A DNA stretch of 64,000 nucleotides from CAYPEL01 sp036479985 (GCA_965224815.1 CBDDAF010000003.1:2604001-2668000); one strand, 5' to 3'. Shown: positions 6,600 to 15,331, numbered from the stretch's first letter. Notes: generated from the sequence alone by a model not told the origin. Made by a program: numbers and translations.

Positions 6600-9428
6600 C
6601 TAGTTAGAGCTTATGGCAGAAATTCCCTGGTTTGGATCAGGAGAAAGGATTTTATCAGGGTTATTATCCAGCTGCAGGAGCTTTTCAAACTGCTGAACAG
6701 GCACCGGTTTACTGAACAGAAAGCCCTGTAATAATTCACAATTCAATTCTTGCAGAATTTCCTGTTCGGCCTGGGTTTCCACGCCTTCCGCCACAATCTG
6801 TAAATGCAATGCATGCGCCAGGGTAATGATGGCAGCGACTATCTCGCGGCCATCCTGGCTTTTGGTGATTTCCTGGGTAAAAGTACGGTCGATTTTTAGT
6901 GTGTTAATCGGAAATTGCTGTAAATAACTGAGTGAAGAATACCCCGTGCCGAAGTCATCAATGGCAGTTTGCACGCCGATATCCTGCAACCGGCGCAAGA
7001 CATTCAGCGTCTGGCTCACATCATTCATCACGCTTTGTTCAGTGATCTCGATTTCCAGATATTCCGGTTTCAGGTTGTTGGATAGTAGGCTTTCCTGAAT
7101 AACAGCAACCAGATCACCATCGGTGAACTGACGGGCTGAAATATTAACCGCCACCTGTAGGCCCGCATACCCCTGTTCGTGCCAGGCCGCAGTTTGTGTG
7201 CAAGCGGTTCTGATAACCCACTCACCTATAGGATTAATCAATCCGGTATCTTCGGCAAGACCGATAAATTCATCCGGCTGAATAAAACCATGTTCAGGAT
7301 GGTTCCAGCGTACCAGGGCTTCAGTTGCTTTAATGCGGCCCGTTTGACTATCAATCTGCGGCTGATAGAAAAGCTCCAGTTGGTCATTGGTAACGGCTTT
7401 GCGAAGATCCTGTTCTAGATTGATGCGTTTAATCAGACTGGTGTGCTGATCCTGCGAGAAGCAGGCCCAATGGCCACGTCCCTTGCGTTTCGCTTCGTAC
7501 ATGGCGGCATCAGCATGTTGAATCAGTGTGCTGCCTGTTTGTGCATCTTCAGGATAAAACGCAACACCGATACTCGCAGTTGGCTGCATTGAATGCTTAC
7601 GTATGGTGACCGGCTCGCCAATGATTTCCTGAAGTTTAATGATGACCGGCTTTATATAAGATTCTAAAGGTGTTTCTTCGATATCAGAAATGATGACAAT
7701 AAACTCGTCGCCACCGAACCGCACAACAATATCGATACTGCGTAGTGACTGAGTTAAGCGCTGGGCAATCACCTTCAGCATCTGGTCACCGGCACTGTGA
7801 CCGAATGAATCGTTGACGGTTTTGAAATCATCAAGATCCACAAACAAAATAGCGACGCAGGTGTTTTGCCGCTTGGCGCGGTTAATGGAAAGATTCAGGT
7901 GATCATTCAGTAGTTGCCGGTTGGGTAGGCCGGTAAGCGCGTCATAATGTGCCTGCTGGTAGAGACGTTTTTCCCAGGCGGCATTAGCGACAGCGACCGT
8001 TATCCGGTCAGTGTAATTGCACATTTGCTCCAGTTCTGTGGTGGTGGGAACGGCATCGTAAATAAAACCAAACCACAAAAGCCCAAACGTCCGCTGGGCG
8101 TTTTTAATTGGTATCGCGTGCCAATTAAGCGGCTGGTCTGGAATGGAAGGAAAACCGGTGTCCTGTATCCAGGGATCTGATTCCGGAAAAACCAGATTGG
8201 AATCTTCCTCGATTTCCAGTTCCACACTGATGCGAACCGGCAGTACCGTGTTGATTTTTTCAATGGTACTGTTCTCATCAGACGTTGTCCGGTAGAGCAC
8301 ACCGTGGCGTTGCTCATCATCATTAAATAAAATCACAGTAACTTGCTGACAGGCAACAATGTCACAGCTGCGTTGCAGGATTGTTTTAACAATACTGCTG
8401 ATATCCAGCGTGGAAAGAATCATCCGGTCGATTTCTGACATGACTTCCATGCGCTGAAATTGCTGGCGAAGATGATTGGCCATCTGGTTGAACGTTCCGC
8501 CTAACTGGCTGAATTCATCACCGGTATCAATCTCGACCTGGGTTGACAAGTCACCATCACTGACCTGTTTTGCCGCTTCATGTAACTGCCTTAAAGGTTT
8601 TAGCGTGTTGTTCAAAAAACGCATTGTGAAGAAAGCGACGATCAATAAAGCCAGCAACATAACCGGTGGCAGTACGCGGAAGAACTTTTTTATGGGTGCG
8701 AGTGCAATTGATTTGTCCTGATAGACAACACTGCTCCATTCATCATGGGTGAATTGGCCGCCCATAAAAATTGGCCAGTTTGCGGTCAGTAAATCAGCCT
8801 GTCCGTTCATCATATTCTGAGCAGAGTCTGATTGTGTGCAGCTGATGACCCGATCATTCAACAGCAGACAGGCATCGATATCAGGGGGCATGTGGTCTGC
8901 AATGGGTAGTAATTGTTTTATATTCAGTTCTGCAATCAGTAGGTCATCACTGGGTTTGGTTGCTGCGCCAATAGCAACAGCTAGAAATAAACTGTCTTGC
9001 TCAAGAAACAACAGGGCTGGTAATTGTTCCAGTTGCTTATGAATAGTCTCCAGAGGGGTTTTTGGAGTCAATGCTTTCCCAAACAGGTGCTTTGCGCTTT
9101 TATTATTTGTCTGGATACGAATCAGCGAATTTATTTCACCCTTGGGTAAGGTGGCGATAACAGCTTTGATCGATGATTGTCCAGTAGCAACTGACAGGCC
9201 CGCTGCGATTTCTTTTAGAGTATTTTTCTGTCGCTCAAGATCACCGATAAAATTCATACCAACTTTCTTGGCGGTAAAGTGTAATGCTTGAGTGCGTTGT
9301 TCTTTCAGCTGATCCACAACAAAACGCGTTGAGAGCAACGTTAATAATGTAACGGGGATAATGGCAGCTAGCACGAAAGATATAAATATCTTACGTCCGA
9401 ATTTTCCGCTGGGATTATTGACGGCCAT
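6600..9428 (-). CDS. Membrane GGDEF-EAL protein with periplasmic sensor and HAMP
   Basis: A 942-residue c-di-GMP turnover protein. In order: membrane segment (about 15-35), periplasmic sensor region (about 36-245), second membrane segment (about 250-268), HAMP (about 270-325), a GAF-like region (about 340-490), GGDEF (RFGGDEF near residue 566, intact) and EAL (EALVRW near 702, IDDFGTGYSSLSYL and EGVET motifs intact). Both synthase and phosphodiesterase sites look catalytically complete. The signal sensed is unknown. It is monocistronic or co-transcribed with the pilin-like gene upstream, which suggests a link to surface behaviour. Confidence 0.92.
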   Translation of the reverse strand: MAVNNPSGKFGRKIFISFVLAAIIPVTLLTLLSTRFVVDQLKEQRTQALHFTAKKVGMNFIGDLERQKNTLKEIAAGLSVATGQSSIKAVIATLPKGEINSLIRIQTNNKSAKHLFGKALTPKTPLETIHKQLEQLPALLFLEQDSLFLAVAIGAATKPSDDLLIAELNIKQLLPIADHMPPDIDACLLLNDRVISCTQSDSAQNMMNGQADLLTANWPIFMGGQFTHDEWSSVVYQDKSIALAPIKKFFRVLPPVMLLALLIVAFFTMRFLNNTLKPLRQLHEAAKQVSDGDLSTQVEIDTGDEFSQLGGTFNQMANHLRQQFQRMEVMSEIDRMILSTLDISSIVKTILQRSCDIVACQQVTVILFNDDEQRHGVLYRTTSDENSTIEKINTVLPVRISVELEIEEDSNLVFPESDPWIQDTGFPSIPDQPLNWHAIPIKNAQRTFGLLWFGFIYDAVPTTTELEQMCNYTDRITVAVANAAWEKRLYQQAHYDALTGLPNRQLLNDHLNLSINRAKRQNTCVAILFVDLDDFKTVNDSFGHSAGDQMLKVIAQRLTQSLRSIDIVVRFGGDEFIVIISDIEETPLESYIKPVIIKLQEIIGEPVTIRKHSMQPTASIGVAFYPEDAQTGSTLIQHADAAMYEAKRKGRGHWACFSQDQHTSLIKRINLEQDLRKAVTNDQLELFYQPQIDSQTGRIKATEALVRWNHPEHGFIQPDEFIGLAEDTGLINPIGEWVIRTACTQTAAWHEQGYAGLQVAVNISARQFTDGDLVAVIQESLLSNNLKPEYLEIEITEQSVMNDVSQTLNVLRRLQDIGVQTAIDDFGTGYSSLSYLQQFPINTLKIDRTFTQEITKSQDGREIVAAIITLAHALHLQIVAEGVETQAEQEILQELNCELLQGFLFSKPVPVQQFEKLLQLDNNPDKILSPDPNQGISAISSN

Positions 9429-9449
9429 ACTAGAGTTCGAATTTGCGAA

Positions 9450-9893
9450 CTAGTAATCTTTAGCCATGCCGATGAATCGTCCATTTCTGCCGCGGACAAT
9501 ATCATCAAGACTTCTGGAGCTATTTAATGTCGTACTTGAGCGTTTGTTTTTACCTTCACTGTACAAATCGTAGTCAGAATTGATAGGTATATTGTTTAGG
9601 TCTTTTCTAGCGCCAGCAGGATTAGTTGTAACGTTGGTATATTGGTACTTTTTTTCCCATGGATCTTCTTCATTGTTAGCGCCAATTTCTGCAAGTCCGT
9701 TTGGATAACGGTTGTTCGCTACATAAAAACGTTCAATAGTATTGGCCATTGCAGAAATATCAGACATTGCATCTGCATTATTTGCTCGATCGACATATTC
9801 TGAGTACGAGGGTATAGCTAGACTGGCTACAATGCCTAAAATGGCAATGGCTATTAGCATCTCAATTAATGTAAAACCATGAATTTTAATCAT
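9450..9893 (-). CDS. Type IV pilin-like protein, GspG-like
   Basis: A 147-residue prepilin with a class III leader: cleavage after Gly6 gives mature FTLIEMLIAIAILGIVASLAIPSY, with Glu5 present. The C-terminal part (DPWEKKYQY near 78-86 and DYDLYSEGKN near 107-116) resembles the calcium-binding end of major pseudopilin GspG. It is separate from the large pilin cluster at 32-43 kb and is 21 bp upstream of the GGDEF-EAL gene on the same strand. It could be a pseudopilin of a type II-like system encoded elsewhere. Confidence 0.85.
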   Translation of the reverse strand: MIKIHGFTLIEMLIAIAILGIVASLAIPSYSEYVDRANNADAMSDISAMANTIERFYVANNRYPNGLAEIGANNEEDPWEKKYQYTNVTTNPAGARKDLNNIPINSDYDLYSEGKNKRSSTTLNSSRSLDDIVRGRNGRFIGMAKDY

Positions 9894-10370
9894 ATTATGT
9901 TCACGCTAGTTGTTTTCTATAGAGTCTTTTCAGCACTTTTGCACTTTAGTGTAGCGGCAGTTGTGAACTAAAATTAACCTTAAAAATCAATTGCTAGACA
10001 GGATAAATCTAATAAAACAGAGGAGGTTTAATAGTATGCTTAGGGTGCATAGAAGAAAAATTGACAGGGCCATAATGATGGCTAAAGTAATGTAAAAAGA
10101 TGGTTTGAGAGTACAAGTAACTATCTGATATTAATTGGAAAATTTTACGCGAATGTTTTTCGTCATCCTTTCATTCTTGCCTTTGGCTAATACATCTGGC
10201 TTAATTATAGGGGATATCAGTAAGTAAGGAGGCTCTGGTTGAAGGGTCTCCGAGTCATTTTCTGACCAGTAGATTCTTCTCATACCTAAGTTTTCAGTAC
10301 GGAACTCACTGTTGAGGAGCAGTAGTTTTCGTATTACTTTCTAATTATAAAAGCGTTGAGGAGAGAAGTA
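9894..10370. other. Long intergenic region upstream of the PEP-CTERM gene
   Basis: About 480 AT-rich bases between the divergent pilin-like and PEP-CTERM genes. I see only the small putative ORF at 10036-10095 and AG-rich ribosome-binding-like stretches (10021-10026, 10227-10232, 10315-10319). I looked for a sigma-54 -24/-12 element, common before PEP-CTERM genes, and did not find a convincing one. Confidence 0.5.
10036..10095 (+). CDS. Possible 19-residue peptide ORF with a perfect Shine-Dalgarno
   Basis: The ORF reads MLRVHRRKIDRAIMMAKVM, a basic short peptide. It is preceded by AGGAGG (10021-10026) nine bases before the ATG, an ideal ribosome-binding site. There is no family match I recognise. 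It could be a leader peptide or a chance ORF. Confidence 0.25.
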   Translation: MLRVHRRKIDRAIMMAKVM

Positions 10371-11168
10371 ATGAGAGCAACTACTGTCGCCGTTATACGG
10401 CGCGTTTCCGGTTATCTTTTTTTTGTACTTTTGTCAGTACAAAGTAATGTTTATGCCCAGGCAATAGCGAGCAGTACAATTCTTTGGGATACTTTCAAAG
10501 TAGAGGTCAATGGAGCTGATATTACGAATCAAATTTCATTTTTTAACCCAAGCAGTTATATTTCATATTCGCTTAATAGTGGTGTACCTATTTTTCAGAC
10601 TATCCCCGGCTGGGATGTGAATTTATCTGCTTCTGAAATAGCTGACTCTATATCAGCGACGGGTGATGCAAATAGTTTTACAGCAGAAGCAGTTTCTTCT
10701 ATTAATGGCGATACAAATAACTTTTTCGTGCGGACAGGATTTTTTAATGCGCCTATTGCCGGCGATTACAAATTTTCAATTGACTATGATCTATCTGCAC
10801 ATACAGATACATTTAATTCTGACGATAATACTATTGATGTATTTGCATTTCCTTATGCTGAATTACAATATGTTCAGGATGGCGTGCCAAATGGGAGTAG
10901 CCCCCCAGGCTTTTCATTTGCGTACAATCCCGATATAGAAGCTAATAACCTTGATGGAAAGTCTGTTTTTCAGACTGGAACGATAGAGTTATTTGCTGTT
11001 CGATCATTTACAGCAGGTGAACTCATACGCATCGATGGTACAGTACAAAGCTCGAGCGACAGTGTTTTTAGCGGAACTGTAGTAACAACACCTATCCCCG
11101 CTGCGCTCCCTCTTATGATCGCAGGTTTGCTGGGTCTATTCGGAGTCGCCAAACGAAAATCGCATTAA
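10371..11168 (+). CDS. PEP-CTERM-type exosortase substrate, surface protein
   Basis: A 265-residue secreted protein: N-terminal signal peptide (about residues 1-30, ending VYAQA), a beta-rich, Asn/Asp/Ser-rich body, and a C-terminal sorting signal of short motif (TPIPAALPL), hydrophobic helix (MIAGLLGLFGVA) and basic end (KRKSH). This is the tripartite PEP-CTERM layout in its VPLPA-like variant, recognised by an exosortase and usually tied to exopolysaccharide. I chose the ATG at 10371 over a TTG at 10356 because GAGGAGA lies at the right distance. No exosortase is in the window. Confidence 0.8.
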   Translation: MRATTVAVIRRVSGYLFFVLLSVQSNVYAQAIASSTILWDTFKVEVNGADITNQISFFNPSSYISYSLNSGVPIFQTIPGWDVNLSASEIADSISATGDANSFTAEAVSSINGDTNNFFVRTGFFNAPIAGDYKFSIDYDLSAHTDTFNSDDNTIDVFAFPYAELQYVQDGVPNGSSPPGFSFAYNPDIEANNLDGKSVFQTGTIELFAVRSFTAGELIRIDGTVQSSSDSVFSGTVVTTPIPAALPLMIAGLLGLFGVAKRKSH

Positions 11169-11193
11169 GTTTTTAAGAGCAATAAAAAATACA

Positions 11194-11219
11194 GGGGCAG
11201 TTTATCTGCCCCTTTTTTT
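11194..11219 (+). terminator. Terminator of the PEP-CTERM gene
   Basis: A GGGGCAG/CTGCCCC stem (11194-11200 and 11206-11212) with a TTTAT loop followed by seven T. Confidence 0.92.
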
Positions 11220-11248
11220 ATTTTGAAATAAAAGTGACGTTGTCTGAA

Positions 11249-12643
11249 TCAGGCGGCCAGTCTCTTGGCCAGATCATCCAGTTCTTCACTGTTAGCCAGA
11301 ATCTGTTCAGTTAGTAATCTAACTGTCGTTTCTTCCAGCCCCAGCATTTCCATTGCAAAGAGTGGTAACTCCGGTTTCTCCATATTGCTGATGCCATACA
11401 ACGCCAGTAAGCGGTTGGCAACGAAGATCAGTTGTGGATAGACAGCGTGTTTTTCCCAGTAACCTTCATCGTGGTGATGCCGTACCGCGATGATTAATTC
11501 ATCCGGCATTGCCCAGCTTTCCATCAGCCAGGCACCGATCTGGTCGTGGGTGACGCCGAGGATGTTTTTTTCCAGTTCGTGCGAGGACATGTTTGGATTT
11601 GACTGGGCAAACTGGTTAAGGATATAAAACTCAGGTTGGAATGCATGTCCCAATACCAGTCGGCCGATATTCTGTATTAAACCTGCCAGATAGGCAGTAC
11701 CGCGTTGCGGGCGTTGTTTGCCGGGTAATTGGCGGGCCAGTAATTCAACCAGCCGGGCGGCATAAATCGAATGTTTCCAGAAGGCGTTCAGTCCGAAGGG
11801 TCCGTCTGGTGGAATGCGCAAGGTTTTGCCGATTGTCAGGCCGAGTGACAGATTTAGTACAAATTCAAATCCCAGCACGCGGGCAATCGCTGATTGTAGA
11901 TCTTTGATGCGTCCGGCATAGCCATATAACGAAGAGTTGGCATAACGCAGAATTTGTGCGGACAGTGAAGGATCCTGTTCGATGATGGCGGCCAGTTGTT
12001 TGGCATTGGAAAGCGGATTGGATGCCAGGTGCAGAATACGTGTCGCGGTGACCGGTAAGGCGGGTAATTCATGTATGTCTTCCAGACTACGCCGCACGCG
12101 TGAGGGAATCAGTTGTTCAAAATATTCGTCCAGTGTGTCCGATGCTTGTTGAGTGCCCAGATCTGACAATACCGAAGGCGGCAAGGAAACCACGGCACTT
12201 TGTGCCTGGTCATACAGGGTTTGAAAGGCTTCGCCGGACATGCGTATCAGCGCCGTATGCGAGCCGGGTTCAAACACAACATCTTGCCAGTTTGCGAGCG
12301 ACGCATCGATGATAACGTTGAGACCGTAACTGTTTGCCAGTGGCGGTAAGGATCCGGCTTCACAATCGTCAAAGATTTCTGCCAGGCGGTCTGCGGGACA
12401 GAGTTGTAACTCGCGTTCTGTCAGAATGCAGAGCGCTTCAAAATCCAGCAGGTGATTCGCGGGTAACACCACCATTAACAAGCCCTCGGCATCGGCTAGC
12501 ACCACCGCACGGGCGAGTTGTTCAATAGGTAACTGGCAGGCGTTGGCTGCTTGCAGTAACGAACTGGTTCGATCGTGCCTTATAACTTCATAAGGCAGGT
12601 TTGTCTGTTGCAAGAAGTTCCTGATATTCTTTGGCATTCCCAT
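11249..12643 (-). CDS. YbaK/aminoacyl-tRNA-deacylase-like domain fused to HDOD domain
   Basis: A 464-residue two-domain protein. Residues about 5-155 resemble the YbaK/ProX aminoacyl-tRNA deacylase fold (EVIRHDRTSSLLQAANA, VLPANHLLDFEAL, ALIRMSGEAFQTL). Residues about 175-390 form an HDOD domain (ELPALPVTATRILHLASNP, DPSLSAQILRYANSS), a signalling domain related to HD phosphohydrolases but without the catalytic His-Asp pair. HDOD proteins act in signal transduction, often with c-di-GMP or stress pathways. Whether the YbaK half still edits tRNA cannot be judged from sequence. Confidence 0.85.
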   Translation of the reverse strand: MGMPKNIRNFLQQTNLPYEVIRHDRTSSLLQAANACQLPIEQLARAVVLADAEGLLMVVLPANHLLDFEALCILTERELQLCPADRLAEIFDDCEAGSLPPLANSYGLNVIIDASLANWQDVVFEPGSHTALIRMSGEAFQTLYDQAQSAVVSLPPSVLSDLGTQQASDTLDEYFEQLIPSRVRRSLEDIHELPALPVTATRILHLASNPLSNAKQLAAIIEQDPSLSAQILRYANSSLYGYAGRIKDLQSAIARVLGFEFVLNLSLGLTIGKTLRIPPDGPFGLNAFWKHSIYAARLVELLARQLPGKQRPQRGTAYLAGLIQNIGRLVLGHAFQPEFYILNQFAQSNPNMSSHELEKNILGVTHDQIGAWLMESWAMPDELIIAVRHHHDEGYWEKHAVYPQLIFVANRLLALYGISNMEKPELPLFAMEMLGLEETTVRLLTEQILANSEELDDLAKRLAA

Positions 12644-12821
12644 GACTGTGCTCCACCATGAACGGGATCGTTACCTGTTGGTTAAAGCAAATTCCGAACC
12701 ATTGTTGAAAAATCTAAAGAATTCAGTATCCTGACTGGCACACTTTGTGCTCCTGGTATGGCAAGTGTCGAACTGATGGCGCTTTGAGATATCTAATAAT
12801 ATGAGGATTGAGGGACTAAAA

Positions 12822-13292
12822 ATGGCTACAACTGAATACAACCCCGAGAATGATCGCCGTAACCGATCACAAGATAAACTGGCGACGTTGGTTAAAACCA
12901 GGACCGAAACATTGTCACGTTATACCGAGTTGGCTAACCATCGTCCCTTCGTTCAGAACCAGGAAATTACCGAGTCGTTGCAGGAATTTTGTCAGGTGCT
13001 GATTGACTACACAGCCAGTGCACATTTTCAGTTGTACCGGTATATAACCGATAAACTGGAAAGACGTACTGCAGTGCTAAAACTGGCCGATAGCGTTTAC
13101 CCACATATCGCACAAACAACCGATGCGATTTTGCGCTTTAATGATAAGTATGACGGTGCAGATTTATTAACCAGTGAGAAAAAATTACTCAAATTACTGG
13201 ATGAAGATTTGTCCAAACTTGGTGAAACGCTGGCTGAACGAATTCAGCTTGAAGATAAAGTCATCGGTGCTTTAACCGGTCAGCTTCACTAA
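12822..13292 (+). CDS. rsd: Rsd/AlgQ-family anti-sigma-70 factor
   Basis: A 156-residue helical protein of the Rsd/AlgQ family, which binds region 4 of sigma-70 and helps shift RNA polymerase to alternative sigma factors in stationary phase. Recognisable blocks are TRTETLSRYTELANHRPF near the N-terminus and LQEFCQVLIDYTASAHFQLY near the middle. The ATG at 12822 is preceded by GAGGG and gives the expected start; an upstream ATG at 12801 adds seven residues. The stop codon and the last codons (Leu-His-stop) fall in the terminal repeat of the composite REP element at 13280-13402. Confidence 0.85.
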   Translation: MATTEYNPENDRRNRSQDKLATLVKTRTETLSRYTELANHRPFVQNQEITESLQEFCQVLIDYTASAHFQLYRYITDKLERRTAVLKLADSVYPHIAQTTDAILRFNDKYDGADLLTSEKKLLKLLDEDLSKLGETLAERIQLEDKVIGALTGQLH

Positions 13293-13402
13293 TTAATTTA
13301 TACAAGTTTGTAGGAGCGGCTTTAGCCGCGATGAACGCGCCGACCCCATCGCGGCTAAAGCCGCTCCTACAGATTCTTGCTCATTAATCAGGGGTTCCCT
13401 GA
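13280..13402. repeat. Composite REP element between rsd and the 13384 gene
   Basis: The REP palindrome is 13309-13371. The outer parts (TCAGCTTCACTAATTAATTT on the left, ATTAATCAGGGGTTCCCTGA on the right) are the diverged terminal repeats of the element family. Both flanking convergent genes end inside these terminal repeats. Confidence 0.85.
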
Positions 13403-14049
13403 TTATTAATTGATAGCAAGTCATCAGCCTCAGCTTTGCTTAGAAATCTCCAGGGCAGGGGGATCAGTCCAGGTACCGCATTTATATAACGCCGGTATTG
13501 TTCGCCATAACTATCAATCAGTTTGTTTTCTTCGAGCCGTGATCCAATAATGAGATAAAGTGTCAGCGTGATGGCTGTTGCTAACAAAGCGGCATTCATT
13601 TCACGGCTCCAGATCATCACCAGTCCGAAAAAATACCAGGGGTGTCGCACATAACGGTGTAACCACGATAGCGACATCGGTGCTGTTTCTGTCAGGCTTT
13701 GATGGCGGTTTCTAAATTGTGTCAGACCGATAAAATCACTGCCATGATACAGCGTTATGCTCAACACAAATCCCAGTAATGCCAGCAAGCCGAGTGTATC
13801 AGCGATCGGTTTAACGATGCTCGGCCATTGCCATAAAAGATCACCTTCATAGCTTTGTAATAACCAGAGTGGAACTATTAGTAACAGCAAGGCTGTGATA
13901 TTGAACAGCAGGCGATAGGCGTAAAATTTATCAGGATAGCGTTGTTGTAAGGCTCGTTTGATACGCAGTGATGCTGTGAGTGAATGTAGAATGCCATAGG
14001 CAATCCAGCTAGTAATGAGTGCAATCAAATGAAGGGTTGAAGTATCCAT
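13384..14049 (-). CDS. NnrU/isoprenylcysteine methyltransferase-like membrane protein
   Basis: A 221-residue integral membrane protein with about five or six hydrophobic segments. The C-terminal half has the ICMT/PEMT-type signature RHPWYFFGLVMIW (about 135-147), then EENKLIDSYGEQYRRYINAVPGLIP (about 172-196), which forms the SAM-binding site in this superfamily. Related proteins include NnrU and the methanethiol S-methyltransferase MddA; substrate is unknown. Its last six codons (Gln-Gly-Thr-Pro-Asp-stop) overlap the terminal repeat of the adjacent composite REP element. Confidence 0.8.
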   Translation of the reverse strand: MDTSTLHLIALITSWIAYGILHSLTASLRIKRALQQRYPDKFYAYRLLFNITALLLLIVPLWLLQSYEGDLLWQWPSIVKPIADTLGLLALLGFVLSITLYHGSDFIGLTQFRNRHQSLTETAPMSLSWLHRYVRHPWYFFGLVMIWSREMNAALLATAITLTLYLIIGSRLEENKLIDSYGEQYRRYINAVPGLIPLPWRFLSKAEADDLLSINNQGTPD

Positions 14050-14089
14050 GGCTAAAGTCTAATGAATCATTAATTAATACGCGAGAAAT

Positions 14090-14151
14090 TGTAGGAGCGG
14101 CTTCAGCCGCGATAGGCGCTGCAACCCATCGCGGCTGAAGCCGCTCCTACA
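14090..14151. repeat. REP palindrome upstream of mazG
   Basis: TGTAGGAGCGGCTTCAGCCG and its inverted copy, spaced by a short variable loop. The flanks contain only weak traces of the longer terminal repeats. It lies between the divergent starts of the membrane protein gene and mazG. Confidence 0.9.
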
Positions 14152-14226
14152 GTTTTTGTATTGTTCGTAATGATAAGATACACCAATAAATTAGCGGTTG
14201 CCTAACGTTAAAAAAGGTGAGTGAGT

Positions 14227-15012
14227 ATGTGTGAAAAATCGATAGCCGGACTACTCGACATCATGCGCAGGCTGCGCGACCCTGACACCGGTTGTCCCTG
14301 GGATCAGGAACAGAACTTTGAGTCTATCGCACCTTATACCCTTGAAGAAGCCTATGAGGTTGTCGATGCTATTCAGCGTGGAAGTTCCGATGACCTAAAA
14401 GATGAACTGGGTGATTTACTGTTCCAGGTTGTGTTTCATGCGCAAATGGCAGATGAAAATGGCTGGTTTAAATTTGATGATGTTGTTGTGTCGATATGCA
14501 GCAAAATGATCCGGCGTCATCCGCATGTATTTGCAGATGAGAAGATTGCTGATTCTGCAGAACAGTCAATAGCCTGGGAAGCACACAAGGCGGCAGAGCG
14601 TAAAGGTAAAACAACACAGGCTGCCAGTGCACTGGATCAGATACCCGTTGCGTTACCTGCATTGGTGCGAGCTCATAAAATACAGAACCGTGCAGCCCGT
14701 ACAGGATTTGACTGGCCTGATATCTCCGGTGTGATTGATAAACTGGATGAAGAAGTCGAGGAATTTAAACAAGCTGGCAGTATGGAGGGCGATACACTGC
14801 AACGGCAAAGAGAAGAACTTGGTGATCTGATGTTTACCTGCGTAAATCTGGCGCGGCATCTGAATACCGATGCTGAATCGTTGATGCGTGATGCCAATAC
14901 AAAATTTGAACGACGATTTCGGGCGCTCGAAACACTAGCGGGTGATGCTTTGCAAGCTCTGACAATTGATACACTCGAACAGCTTTGGAAGCGCGTTAAA
15001 TCTGAAGAATAA
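14227..15012 (+). CDS. mazG: Nucleoside triphosphate pyrophosphohydrolase MazG
   Basis: About 261 residues with two MazG (all-alpha NTP-PPase) domains. The N-terminal domain has GCPWDQEQ, LEEAYE (ExxE) and DELGDLLF (ExxD); the second has DEEVEEF and REELGDLMF. MazG hydrolyses (d)NTPs to monophosphates and pyrophosphate and lowers alarmone or damaged-nucleotide levels. The ATG at 14227 is favoured over the GTG at 14221 because AGGTGA (14215-14220) sits six bases before it. It is followed 10 bp later by a composite REP element. Confidence 0.95.
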   Translation: MCEKSIAGLLDIMRRLRDPDTGCPWDQEQNFESIAPYTLEEAYEVVDAIQRGSSDDLKDELGDLLFQVVFHAQMADENGWFKFDDVVVSICSKMIRRHPHVFADEKIADSAEQSIAWEAHKAAERKGKTTQAASALDQIPVALPALVRAHKIQNRAARTGFDWPDISGVIDKLDEEVEEFKQAGSMEGDTLQRQREELGDLMFTCVNLARHLNTDAESLMRDANTKFERRFRALETLAGDALQALTIDTLEQLWKRVKSEE

Positions 15013-15021
15013 TATTTTAGC

Positions 15022-15168
15022 TTAGGGAGCCACTGATTAATTTATGCTTCTTGTCATTGTGAACAGTGCATATTCTGTAGGAGCGGCTTTAGCCGCGATG
15101 AATGCTGTAGACCCATCGCGGCTAAAGCCGCTCCTACAGATTCTTGAAAATTAATCAGTGGCTCCTAG
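15022..15168. repeat. Composite REP element, best-preserved copy
   Basis: A 147-bp element bounded by near-perfect terminal inverted repeats: TTAGGGAGCCACTGATTAAT on the left matches the right end read in reverse (CTAGGAGCCACTGATTAATT). Inside is a spacer (TTGTCATTGTGAACAGTGCA) and the REP palindrome (15076-15138). The same layout recurs at 13280, 26256, 39551, 44747, 54607 and 61026. It has no coding capacity. Confidence 0.9.
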
Positions 15169-15203
15169 AAATAATATCACTTCCCCATAAACCCTCTATT
15201 TGT

Positions 15204-15275
15204 CTCGCAAAGGCGCAGAGCACGCCAGGACAAGCTTTTAATTTTTTTACTTTGCGTGCTCTGCGCCTCTGCGAG
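15204..15275. repeat. Second palindromic repeat family, intact copy
   Basis: Arms at 15204-15225 and 15254-15275 (CTCGCAAAGGCGCAGAGCAC and its inverted copy) match at 21 of 22 positions around a short AT-rich loop. A larger relative with 33-bp arms is at 54571-54805, and a looser one at 57063-57168. Confidence 0.85.
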
Positions 15276-15302
15276 AGTAAATTTTTAAAAAGTTGTTAAT
15301 TC

Positions 15303-15331
15303 TTGACTCTTTATTTTCCCTGCATTAGAGT
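15303..15331 (+). promoter_or_regulatory. Sigma-70 promoter for the cobalamin riboswitch and btuB
   Basis: TTGACT (15303-15308) and TAGAGT (15326-15331) are separated by 17 bp and lie just upstream of the riboswitch aptamer. Confidence 0.6.

Noticed and set aside
9894..10370. Sigma-54 promoter before the PEP-CTERM gene
   Set aside because: No GG-N10-GC element of acceptable quality was found by eye.
15022..15168. Target-site duplication (AATAATAT) around the composite element
   Set aside because: Similar octamers occur on both sides, but the left one is not directly adjacent to the element end, so it may be coincidence in AT-rich DNA.
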